Part shown: positions 1 to 6,403 of the stretch, one piece after another
How the letters are laid out: each line of letters opens with the position of its first letter
How positions within the stretch are numbered: position 1 is the first letter of the stretch
Assembly: GCA_031254535.1 (NCBI GenBank)
Contig: JAIRUG010000039.1
Coordinates: forward strand, 1 to 9,886
Direction of reading: 5' to 3'
Source of the DNA: Rickettsia sp.
GTDB lineage: Bacteria; Pseudomonadota; Alphaproteobacteria; Rickettsiales; Rickettsiaceae
DNA length: 9,886 nt
Notes under the pieces: generated by a model
What the model saw: only the letters and a program-made list of their open reading frames with translations
The model's database searches: none
Told to the model about the DNA's origin: nothing
Made by a program: the position numbers and the translations under genes

Positions 1-367
1 CATTACTGGTTTAAAATTAAGCAGCAGAGCAGGAAAAGTGCTGGTAATTTCTCTGATTTCTTTCAGGCAGTTTGGGCAGCATTAGCTGATGTCGCCATAT
101 TATCTAGTTAAGCTATATATTGTCTATTTTGTTGGAGTTTTCTGTGATCTTTCAGTGATGCAGGAGCGAGAAATTTTACGCTGTGATCGTGCTATAGGTT
201 TATCGAATGATCAAATAGATATAGTTCACACAAGTAGCTTGCGAGAATATGATTTAACAGTTGATACTACCTTAAGAACAGCTTTTGCAAATGCCAAACA
301 AATTCTAGAGTTTGTCGAGAATAATCCTGTGCCTCAAGGTTTTATGACTATGCGTAAGAGATTATAG
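1..367 (+). pseudogene. Broken 3' gene remnant, possibly the C-terminus of a patatin-like phospholipase
   Basis: Two overlapping reading frames look like pieces of one protein. Frame 1 runs from the window edge to a TAA at 109-111 (NFSDFFQAVWAALADV). A second frame, open from 89 to a TAG at 365-367, contains DRAIGLSNDQIDIVHTSSL followed by an LTVDTTLRTAFANAKQILEF stretch. The second part resembles the end of patatin-domain proteins, where an R-x-I strand is followed by a short loop, a D-F/Y-x-L turn and a last helix ending in aa-x-x-fl. A frameshift near 110-160 would join the two parts. The N-terminal GxSxG serine region would lie to the left of the window. The family call is a weak motif impression; a remnant of some other gene is equally possible. 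The sequence right after the stop already carries repeat-end sequence (377-388). Confidence 0.3.
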
Positions 368-411
368 AATAGACCTCTCGCAATGACGTGAACGTAATGT
401 AGTAAACTGGT

Positions 412-603
412 GCTATTAGCGAGAAGGCGTAGTCGACGAAGCAATCCAATGAATGTGGATTGCCACGCTCACATACGTTCGCTCGCAATGACTTATGTGC
501 CTATGCGTCATTGCGAGGAGCCACTTTGGTGGCGACGAAGCAATCCAAATCTAATCATTTTTTGGATTGCCACGACCTACTTGCGTAGTCTCGCTAATAG
601 ACG
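412..603. repeat. Composite palindromic repeat, copies A and B (Rickettsia palindromic type)
   Basis: Two adjacent palindromic units. Unit A (412-492) runs from gctattagcgag through gaagcaatcca, then tggattgcc to ctcgcaatgac. Unit B (506-603) runs from cgtcattgcgag through gaagcaatcca, then tggattgcc to ctcgctaatagacg. Each can fold as a hairpin, and the outer ends of the pair are also inverted copies of each other (ctattagcgag at 414-424 against ctcgctaatag at 590-600). Bases 448-492 are an exact inverted copy of 3655-3699. A lone end fragment, ctcgcaatgacg, sits at 377-388. The right edge touches the stop codon of the neighbouring minus-strand gene. Short ORFs across this stretch are repeat shadows. 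Confidence 0.85.
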
Positions 604-604
604 T

Positions 605-1936
605 CTAAATTGTTCTGGATTCCACCTTTTTATTATTTGGAGGTGATAATATTGATATTTTAGATGACATATGTGATTTTGCTTCCTGTCCTATATTTTT
701 TGCTTTATCATGCAATTGTTCAAGCGGTAGCTTGCTTTTGTTGTCAGAATATCCGTGCCATTTATCTTTTAAATATTCACAAATTTTTTCAATAAAATTT
801 TTCCTAGGAACTATCACATCCGATGAAGCAGCTCGATCTTTTACTAACTGTTCAGAAAATTTCTTCATTGCATATTTGTCTGGATGAACAATAAACTTAC
901 TCAGCTGTTCAACAGTTTTTTTAGCAATATCATTAATTGACTCTGCACTTAATTTATCTGTTTTTGTATCTTTTTGAACTTCGATTGCTTGGTCAATTTG
1001 TCTGACTAACAAATCAGCTAAAGCCTCTTTAACACCATCTAATTTTTTTAATGTTGTTATAGCTGTAGTTTGATCTTCATCAGAAGATATAATTTCTGAA
1101 ACTTTTTCTGTTACAGCTATTTTACATTGTTCATCAGTAAGGGTATCAGTTAATAATTGCTTCGATAAAATACTATTACTCTCAATAATTGATGTTGGAT
1201 TTTTGGCAAGACAGTTTGTTTCAATTGTTTTTAAGTCATCAATAATTTGCTCAGCGACCTTTCCAGTGCCAGCTACATCAATTACTACTTGCTGTGTTGG
1301 CTCGGCTTCTCCTACTGTTCCTAATGTAGCTGTAATATTTACCGCCATAAAGTCCTGGCTATTAAATTTTGTCCCCACCATATCTCTGAGGTCTGAATGT
1401 GGAAGCAAAACGTGCATACTACAATCAAACATGATTTTCTGTTCTCCAACATATGATACATTATTATCTTTATCTATAATAATCTTTGATACAATGCCAT
1501 TTCTTGTCCACTCGTTCTCCGCAACCTGCGTATCATCCATATAGTAGCAATTATCGTATATTTTTGCTTTCAACTTGCTAAATCCAGCCACACCACCAGC
1601 TATACCACCTTGATAATTTGCTGCTAAGATATATGCTGTTTGTTGTTCTGATAATTTATAATCATTGGTTAATGTCTTATGCATATCTTGATAGGTTACT
1701 TTATACTCATCATCTTTATCTAACTTACATTGAGCTACTATATCTACTAGCCCCCTATCTGGAATCTCAATATAAAATATCCCTTTACGTTTTATATCCT
1801 TTTCAAATCTCTCTTGTACTTCATCCTCATTTTTATAATCTTTGTCATATTTAGGATCAAAACATTCTGCTATAAACTGTAAGGTTTTATCCGGACTTTG
1901 CTTAGCATCATCAGATGTAAAACTATGTGATTTCAT
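605..1936 (-). CDS. Hypothetical protein, 443 residues, unrecognised
   Basis: I do not recognise a family. The ATG at 1936 is well supported by a taaggaga Shine-Dalgarno motif four bases upstream. There is no signal peptide and no membrane segment, so the product is probably soluble. The N-terminal half (about 1-225) is mixed and contains a glycine-rich patch near 109-119 (YQGGIAGGVAG) and a beta-rich part near 145-210. The C-terminal half (about 230-425) is highly charged and looks largely helical, with lysine, aspartate, glutamate and glutamine runs. The last codons (ESRTI then TAG) run directly into repeat A-B; the ATT TAG ending sits in a sequence like the repeat's own border, so the original C-terminus may have been altered. 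The size, charge and lack of recognisable domains are compatible with a lineage-specific or secreted effector protein, but nothing in the sequence proves that. Confidence 0.7.
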   Translation of the reverse strand: MKSHSFTSDDAKQSPDKTLQFIAECFDPKYDKDYKNEDEVQERFEKDIKRKGIFYIEIPDRGLVDIVAQCKLDKDDEYKVTYQDMHKTLTNDYKLSEQQTAYILAANYQGGIAGGVAGFSKLKAKIYDNCYYMDDTQVAENEWTRNGIVSKIIIDKDNNVSYVGEQKIMFDCSMHVLLPHSDLRDMVGTKFNSQDFMAVNITATLGTVGEAEPTQQVVIDVAGTGKVAEQIIDDLKTIETNCLAKNPTSIIESNSILSKQLLTDTLTDEQCKIAVTEKVSEIISSDEDQTTAITTLKKLDGVKEALADLLVRQIDQAIEVQKDTKTDKLSAESINDIAKKTVEQLSKFIVHPDKYAMKKFSEQLVKDRAASSDVIVPRKNFIEKICEYLKDKWHGYSDNKSKLPLEQLHDKAKNIGQEAKSHMSSKISILSPPNNKKVESRTI

Positions 1937-1958
1937 AATATCTCCTTAAATTACATTT

Positions 1959-2699
1959 TTAGTTTTTAATTACAATAGTAGATAATATGGTGGTGTCATA
2001 TAATTCCCCTGTATGGCAGCAACGTCGATAACTTATATATCTCTCAGGCTTAGTATAGGTATCCTCTACTATAATGGTTATATCTTTAATACCAGCTTTT
2101 TCTAGTTGAAAATCTACATAATCTGGTAAATCGAACATATAATGTCCTTTTTTTGAAGATGTAATGAAAAATCTTGAGTAATTAGGTTGCTGCTTTGTAA
2201 AATTATCATAATATTCCTGATCAACCTCATAAGAATATTGTTGAATAGTAGGACCAATAATAGCTTTAATATTTGTGGCTCCTTTGTTCTGCATTAATTC
2301 TACCACATTATTAATAATACCGGCTTTAGCCCCACGCCAACCACAATGAGCAGCCCCTATAACCATGCCATCCTTACTACTAAACAAAACAGGAGCACAA
2401 TCAGCGGTCTGTATTGCTAGTACTAGATTTTTTTTGGTAGTAACTGCTCCGTCAGTTTCCGGATCAATATCACTATCAGTAATTAAATCAGCATCAATAG
2501 TTTTATTACCATGTACTTGCTGCAAAATAACAATATCCTCGGCATCATAATGTTTAACTACTGCTAGCCTATTATTTTCGACTATTTCTAAGTGATTAGG
2601 AACAGCAAACTTATTTTTTTTACTATAAACATGACTAGATTGCTTGAAGCTTTTATCAAAAATTTTATAATAAACTTTATTCTTTACAAACTCATCCAC
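1959..2699 (-). CDS. pgeF: Peptidoglycan editing factor / laccase-domain protein (PgeF/YfiH family), N-terminal loop shortened
   Basis: This belongs to the YfiH/PgeF/LACC1 family of zinc enzymes, reported as purine nucleoside phosphorylase-type proteins and, in bacteria, as removing misincorporated serine from UDP-MurNAc precursors. The metal ligands are visible: His63 in LQQVHGN, Cys101 in QTADCAPVLF and His118 in GAAHCGWRG. GPTIQQYSYEV and the late MFDLPDYV and RYISYRR segments also match the family. The start is a GTG at 2699 (residues DEFVKNK follow); an agggt about seven bases upstream could serve as ribosome site. The usual FFTRxGGVSxxxYxSLN motif before VENNR is absent: the sequence goes from SSHVYSKKNK almost straight to EIVENNR, about 15-20 residues short. 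The gene is 22 bases from the start of the downstream minus-strand gene, so the two may be co-transcribed. Confidence 0.85.
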   Translation of the reverse strand: MDEFVKNKVYYKIFDKSFKQSSHVYSKKNKFAVPNHLEIVENNRLAVVKHYDAEDIVILQQVHGNKTIDADLITDSDIDPETDGAVTTKKNLVLAIQTADCAPVLFSSKDGMVIGAAHCGWRGAKAGIINNVVELMQNKGATNIKAIIGPTIQQYSYEVDQEYYDNFTKQQPNYSRFFITSSKKGHYMFDLPDYVDFQLEKAGIKDITIIVEDTYTKPERYISYRRCCHTGELYDTTILSTIVIKN

Positions 2700-3521
2700 A
2701 TGTCAACCCTGCAAAAATTCATCTATAAATTATCATATCATTTACAAAAAAGCAATGCATTGCAAAAAATCATCAATAAATTCCAAACAAATTACTCGCT
2801 AATACCTTGCATTGGAGTAGAAATAGAATTTTATTTAAGTAAAAATATTGACCCACTCGAATTGCAAAATATGCTTGGAATAATAGTTAAGAAAGAAAAA
2901 GGCGATAATCAATTTGAGATAGATTTGCCACCTTCTACTAACATAATTGAGTATATAGGAAAAATTAGTAGCACTAAGTCTAAAATACAAATTATTGCAA
3001 AAAAATTGCAGGGCAAGGTAAATTTTTCTGCTAAGCCATTTCTGAGCGATTATGGTAGTAGTATGCATTTTCATGTAAATTTTATAGATAATTCTGCTTT
3101 AACGAGTAGTATAGTTGATATCGATCTAATGGGGCAGAGTATCTGCCATTATATGCTCGATAGTTTTTTGATATTTATGCCGAATGAAGATGATTATCTT
3201 CGTTTAGATAAAAATTTTATGGTACCAACTAATGTGTCTTTTGGTAATAATAATAGAACTGTTGCCGTACGCATTCCTGACTCATCTCCTAAAAGGCTAG
3301 AACATAGAATAGCAAATCCACTAACCGATCCTTATTTGGCAATTTTTACTATTTTAAACTCTATCTTATTAGGTCTAGAATTTCCTGATAAAATCAATAA
3401 CATCAACAAAATATATGGCAATGCTTTTGATCAACAATATAATTTAGTACCATTACCAAAATCATTAGCAGAAGCATTAGAATTATTTAATTTGCAGTTT
3501 TTTAATAGCTATCTTGATTAG
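2700..3521 (+). CDS. Reduced glutamine-synthetase-like protein (catalytic domain only)
   Basis: The protein is 273 residues, against about 440-470 for bacterial glutamine synthetase or gamma-glutamylpolyamine synthetase. I chose the ATG at 2700; an in-frame ATG at 2592 would add 36 residues antisense to pgeF. Only the catalytic fold is present, with motifs in the family order: GVEIEFYL (Glu41, Glu43), GDNQFEID (Gln71, Glu73; compare GPGQxEI), KPF at 112-114, YGSSMHFHVNF (His123, His125), YLRL (166-169), the NNNRTVAVRIP segment (Arg186, Arg191) and RLEHRIANP (Arg199, Glu201, Arg203) followed by DPYLA. The beta-grasp domain that normally precedes the first motif is missing, as is the C-terminal region with the adenylylation loop. 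The metal and phosphate residues look kept, so it may be an active gamma-glutamyl ligase on an unknown substrate. Its last residues (NSYLD, TAG) overlap the border of a repeat. Confidence 0.8.
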   Translation: MSTLQKFIYKLSYHLQKSNALQKIINKFQTNYSLIPCIGVEIEFYLSKNIDPLELQNMLGIIVKKEKGDNQFEIDLPPSTNIIEYIGKISSTKSKIQIIAKKLQGKVNFSAKPFLSDYGSSMHFHVNFIDNSALTSSIVDIDLMGQSICHYMLDSFLIFMPNEDDYLRLDKNFMVPTNVSFGNNNRTVAVRIPDSSPKRLEHRIANPLTDPYLAIFTILNSILLGLEFPDKINNINKIYGNAFDQQYNLVPLPKSLAEALELFNLQFFNSYLD

Positions 3522-3730
3522 CATTTATCCATAGCAAATTAGCGTCTATTGAGCTAAGGAGGCGTGAGCTGACGAAGCAATCCAGAAAAGTAATTAGAAA
3601 TGGATTGCTTCGACCATTACATGGTCTCGCAATGATGTTGGGTAAAGCATTTTCGTCATTGCGAGCGAACGTATGTGAGCGTGGCAATCCACATTCATTT
3701 TCATTCTAGAACATTAACGGGTTAGCTATA
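3504..3730. repeat. Composite palindromic repeat, copies C and D, with conserved borders
   Basis: Unit C (3543-3637) runs from cgtctattgag through gaagcaatcca, then tggattgcttcg to ctcgcaatgatg. Unit D (3654-3699) starts cgtcattgcgagcg, and 3655-3699 is an exact inverted copy of 448-492. Outside these, 3504-3524 matches 7391-7411 at 17 of 21 bases, and gggttagctata (3719-3730) is identical to 7627-7638. I therefore take the whole 227 bp as one element related to the copy at 7391-7638. Its left border supplies the last codons and TAG of the GS-like gene, and its right border supplies the last codons and TAA of the mazE remnant on the other strand. Confidence 0.75.
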
Positions 3731-3978
3731 CCATTGCCATTCTTCTTCATCCCAAGAATGTTTTATTAAGTTCATATCTAACAAATGATCATCTTCATTT
3801 TTAGCCATAAGCTGAAAACTTTTTTCCCATCCTGCTCTTGCTTCTTCATGAGCCATTATAATAAGAACGTGATCTTTTACTGTTAAGTTCACAACATTTT
3901 TTATTTTGCATTGTTTAAGAAAGGCTTTAGGGCTTCTTAAGCCCTTTGAGTTACCAATTTTGTAATATATGTATGCAT
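3722..3978 (-). pseudogene. mazE: MazE-type antitoxin, frameshifted by one base; no toxin partner
   Basis: The minus strand reads ATG at 3978 as MHTYITK, then must shift frame by one base in the AAAA run to continue as KIGNSKGLRSPKAFLKQC. From there the match to MazE/ChpR antitoxins is clear: the beta-strand VVNLTVKDHVLIIM, then RAGWEKSFQLMAKNEDD and HSWDEEEWQW, the acidic toxin-binding tail. Total length is 257 bases, one short of 86 codons, consistent with loss of a single A. The family usually has R-I-P-K where this has R-S-P-K. MazE neutralises the MazF endoribonuclease and represses its own operon. Here the place where mazF should follow (to the left) is occupied by repeat C-D, whose border provides the final Tyr-Ser-stop codons. 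Probably non-functional, unless slippage at the A run restores the frame. Confidence 0.75.
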
Positions 3979-4030
3979 TTTTATTGCTAATATTACTTAA
4001 AATATATTGTAAATTACTGTGTATATCATG

Positions 4031-4079
4031 TCAAGTAATTAGTTATTGGGTCACGCACCAAAATAATATTATTACTTGA
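4031..4079. other. 49-base imperfect palindrome, hairpin upstream of the mazE remnant
   Basis: Arms tcaagtaat (4031-4039) and attacttga (4071-4079) pair perfectly. The stem can resume with ttatt (4043-4047) against aataa (4062-4066) and ggt (4049-4051) against acc (4057-4059), closing on a small cacgc loop. There is no flanking T run suggesting a terminator. It could be a regulatory hairpin or a decayed palindromic element. Confidence 0.45.
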
Positions 4080-4096
4080 AATATGCCATATTGTAT

Positions 4097-4110
4097 ATTA
4101 TGTACATAAT
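4097..4110. promoter_or_regulatory. Perfect 14-base palindrome, candidate operator
   Basis: attatgtacataat is a perfect inverted repeat, and a related ttatgtgtacata follows at 4125-4137. It lies about 120 bases upstream of the mazE remnant and just before the possible toxin remnant. Toxin-antitoxin promoters often carry such palindromes bound by the antitoxin. In DNA this AT-rich a chance palindrome is possible. Confidence 0.3.
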
Positions 4111-4141
4111 TATAATAAAAGAACATTATGTGTACATACAG

Positions 4142-4376
4142 CCACAATTGTCGAAAGTTAGAAGAGGAAGCGGTTTTAGGCAAGATACTTTAAAAATCGT
4201 ATGTGGTCCGTCATTGCGAGGAGGCGTAAGCCGGCGAAGCAATCCATAAAAGTAACCAAAAATAGATTGCTTCGTCGCTCCTCGCAATGACAATTATAGC
4301 TGTACATAAAAAACAAGTGTGGATAATTAAATTAGCTGCAAAGGCTAATAAAGAAGAACTAATGAAGAAGTTATAG
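4142..4376 (+). pseudogene. Possible RelE/HigB-type toxin remnant split by a repeat copy
   Basis: Left of repeat E a short frame reads PQLSKVRRGSGFRQDTLKIV. Right of it a different frame (4287-4376, ATG within the repeat's end) encodes AVHKKQVWIIKLAAKANKEE and ends ELMKKL. The second part resembles the last beta-strand and tail of RelE/HigB toxins, which typically read like xVWLLxxYAKxEKExL. The first part vaguely resembles the lRKxRwgxgxgxgG loop before it. The core strand between them is missing and replaced by repeat E, so the gene is dead if this reading is right. The terminal TAG overlaps the GTG start of the SURF1 gene by one base. The call rests on short motif similarity only. Confidence 0.25.
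4209..4291. repeat. Single palindromic repeat, copy E
   Basis: Runs from cgtcattgcgaggaggcg through gaagcaatcca, a short loop, gattgcttcg and ctcctcgcaatgac, forming a long hairpin. Bases 4209-4271 match the reverse complement of 7561-7623 at 61 of 63 positions, including the loop, so the two copies are recent relatives. It sits in a non-coding or decayed stretch just before SURF1. Confidence 0.85.
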
Positions 4377-5086
4377 TGCCCAAAACTTTAAAAATTGGTA
4401 AATGCCAAGTACAGTTATTACCTTTATCACTTACTATATTAGCATTTATAATCCTCTTATCACTGGGATTTTGGCAAATTGCTAGATTGCAGGAAAAAGA
4501 ACTATTTTTAAGTTCAATGAAAAATAATCTTAATAATCCTCCTATTGATATAAAAACACTTAGTGCAGATAAATTATATGCTAAAATAAAAGTGAATGGG
4601 CATTTTTTGGCTGGTAAGAATTTACATCTTTATGGACGTAAATCAATGTCCACTGAAAAAGATGGTTATTATTTAGTTAGTCCTTTTCAAACTGATGATA
4701 ATAAGATAATATTAGTTGTATTAGGGTGGTTTGCTGGAAAATATAAGAAAAATATTGATAATATAGTGGATGATTCTACGGAAATTACTGGTGTAATTCT
4801 CCCTGGTGAGAAAACCAAGCTGTTTGTCTTAGATAATGATGTTAAAAATAATGTTTGGTTTACTTTAGATTTAATTCAAGCATCTGATATTCTTGGTTTG
4901 ACATTAGAGAATTTTTATTTAATTATGGAAGGTAACAATAATCAACCTGATATTGTTAAAAGTTTGTCAATTAACAATCTGATGAATGTCAGAAATGATC
5001 ATTTAGAATATGCCATTACCTGGTTTACATTGGCAATTTCATTAGTAGTAATGTTTGTGATTTATCATTTGCCTAAAAGAAATTAG
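4376..5086 (+). CDS. surf1: SURF1 family cytochrome c oxidase assembly protein
   Basis: SURF1 (Shy1) helps assemble the heme aa3/copper core of cytochrome c oxidase subunit I in the inner membrane. The 236-residue protein has the family plan: an N-terminal membrane helix (about 15-33) leading into GFWQIARLQEKE, a periplasmic domain with GYYLVSPFQ and the ILVVLGWF strand (most members read VNRGWVP here), NNVWFTLDL, and a second helix (about 211-231) preceded by the diagnostic NDHLEYAITWFTLA. The start is a GTG; the next in-frame ATG would delete the first helix, so the GTG is preferred although only a weak ribosome site precedes it. The stop is 22 bases before bcp, which has a strong Shine-Dalgarno, suggesting one transcript. 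Confidence 0.9.
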   Translation: MPKTLKIGKCQVQLLPLSLTILAFIILLSLGFWQIARLQEKELFLSSMKNNLNNPPIDIKTLSADKLYAKIKVNGHFLAGKNLHLYGRKSMSTEKDGYYLVSPFQTDDNKIILVVLGWFAGKYKKNIDNIVDDSTEITGVILPGEKTKLFVLDNDVKNNVWFTLDLIQASDILGLTLENFYLIMEGNNNQPDIVKSLSINNLMNVRNDHLEYAITWFTLAISLVVMFVIYHLPKRN

Positions 5087-5108
5087 AAATTAAGTAAGGA
5101 GAGTTGTT

Positions 5109-5576
5109 ATGACATTAAAAATAGGTGATATTGCCCCCAATTTTACTATGCCAATAGGTGAGAATAGTAAAATCAATTTATCAGATTTAGTAGGTAAGTT
5201 TGTTGTTTTATATTTTTATCCGAAAGATGATACACCAGGCTGTACTATTGAAGCAGGTGATTTTAATAAATTAAAGTCAGAATTTGAAAGAATGAATGCT
5301 GTCATTGTTGGGGTATCAAAGGACAACTTAGATTCTCATGATAAATTCAAGAAAAAATATTGTTTGGATTTTGCTCTTGCGTCAGATTCTAATTCCGATA
5401 CTTGTAAAAAATATGGAGTTTGGGTGGAAAAATCAATGTTTGGTAAGAAATATATGGGGGTTGAGAGAACTACTTTCTTAATAGACAAAAAAGGTAAGAT
5501 AGCTTACATTTGGTCAAAAGTGCAAGTGGCTAAACATGCTGAAGATGTATTGAATCAGTTGCGGAAAATAATATGA
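5109..5576 (+). CDS. bcp: Thiol peroxidase of the Bcp/PrxQ family
   Basis: A 155-residue peroxiredoxin that reduces hydrogen and organic peroxides in the cytoplasm with electrons from thioredoxin. The fold markers are in order: GDIAPNFTMP, LYFYPKDDTPGCT with the peroxidatic Cys45, VIVGVSKDNLDSHDKF, FALASDS, KKYGVW, and the late ERTTFLIDKKGKI. In many Bcp proteins a resolving cysteine follows five residues after the first (CTxEAC); here that position is Gly50 (CTIEAG). Cys85 (KKYCLDF) and Cys99 (SDTCKKY) remain; a resolving cysteine in the third helix region is known for some PrxQ proteins, or the enzyme may work in a one-cysteine mode. The start has an aaggagag ribosome site (5096-5103). It follows SURF1 by 22 bases. 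Confidence 0.93.
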   Translation: MTLKIGDIAPNFTMPIGENSKINLSDLVGKFVVLYFYPKDDTPGCTIEAGDFNKLKSEFERMNAVIVGVSKDNLDSHDKFKKKYCLDFALASDSNSDTCKKYGVWVEKSMFGKKYMGVERTTFLIDKKGKIAYIWSKVQVAKHAEDVLNQLRKII

Positions 5577-5660
5577 GTATAATTCAAATTATTAGAGAAC
5601 TATTGAAATTATAATATCTTCATGTAGTATGCAAAACAAATGTAACGTATGTAGGTATAA

Positions 5661-6350
5661 ATGACTAGTTGGCTTTGTAAAGGTATTATTGTCATTTATT
5701 TCCTTCTAACCATAGTTCATGCAGCACATGCTGAAATGTTAGAGAATAGACCTGTTGATAGCAAGGCTATTGATCAGCTCAAAATATATTTACGGGAAAT
5801 AAAATCCATTGTTGTGGACTTTACCCAAGAAGATTCGGTAGGGAATAATGCTAAAGGTAAGTTATTAATTAATAAACCTTCTAAATTTCGCTGTAATTAT
5901 TATCCACCATTTCCTTTGGTGATTATTGGTAATGCTAGCTATGTTTCGGTATATGACTATGATATGAAACATGTAAGTCGTATTAAGGCAGAGGAGAATG
6001 TATTTAATTTTTTGTTAGAAGATAGCATAGATTTTGATAAATATTTTGAGATTGAGTCGACAATAGATCAAGATAATATGTTTAAGATTACTATTTATCA
6101 TACTTTATCAGAACGACGTAGTCAGATTACCTTTGATAAAGAAACTAAACAGGTTAAAATGTTAAAAATACTTGAAGATGACAATGTTATTACCATAAAA
6201 TTTAATCATATTGCAAAAGTACAGAAATTTGATGATGATTTGTTTAAGCTCAAAAATCCAGAGATATTTGGAGCTCCAAATAGACTGAGCAAAAGTGATA
6301 TAGAAAAAAAATATAATTTAGCTGGGAGGCTGCCTGCGATAACTAATTGA
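5661..6350 (+). CDS. lolA: Outer-membrane lipoprotein carrier protein LolA
   Basis: LolA is the periplasmic chaperone that takes lipoproteins released by LolCDE and hands them to the outer membrane. The 229-residue product starts with a signal peptide: a short lysine-containing head, a hydrophobic core (IIVIYFLLTIV) and a likely cut after HAAHA, leaving Glu25 first. The mature part shows the LolA pattern: a helix with QLKIYLREIKSIVVDFTQED, KGKLLINKPSKFRCNYYPPF (the GxLxxxRPxxFRWxY equivalent), VSVYDYDMKHV, and a late VITIKFNHI strand. No outer-membrane-anchoring lipobox is present; Cys6 lies in the signal head. It is separated from bcp by 84 bases in which I see nothing definite. The ribosome site (gtaggtataaATG) is weak. 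Confidence 0.85.
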   Translation: MTSWLCKGIIVIYFLLTIVHAAHAEMLENRPVDSKAIDQLKIYLREIKSIVVDFTQEDSVGNNAKGKLLINKPSKFRCNYYPPFPLVIIGNASYVSVYDYDMKHVSRIKAEENVFNFLLEDSIDFDKYFEIESTIDQDNMFKITIYHTLSERRSQITFDKETKQVKMLKILEDDNVITIKFNHIAKVQKFDDDLFKLKNPEIFGAPNRLSKSDIEKKYNLAGRLPAITN

Positions 6351-6403
6351 TTATATTTTGAGCTATTTTTCGGCAAGAATAAATATGATTTTTGAAGGAA
6401 TAG

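Noticed and set aside
377..603. Palindromic repeats as a CRISPR array
   Set aside because: The units are long hairpins in alternating orientation with irregular spacing and no spacers of uniform length; no cas genes are nearby.
410..646. Plus-strand 78-residue ORF
   Set aside because: It lies wholly over repeat A-B, and its residues are translations of the repeat core.
2592..2699. 36-residue N-terminal extension of the GS-like protein
   Set aside because: It is antisense to the start of pgeF and outside the family; the ATG at 2700 gives a sensible N-terminus.
3502..3687. Minus-strand 61-residue ORF
   Set aside because: It is a translation of repeat C-D with no ribosome site or family similarity.
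3925..3950. gggcttcttaagccc hairpin as a terminator
   Set aside because: It lies inside the mazE reading frame (GLRSP region) with no T tract, so it is best explained as coding sequence.
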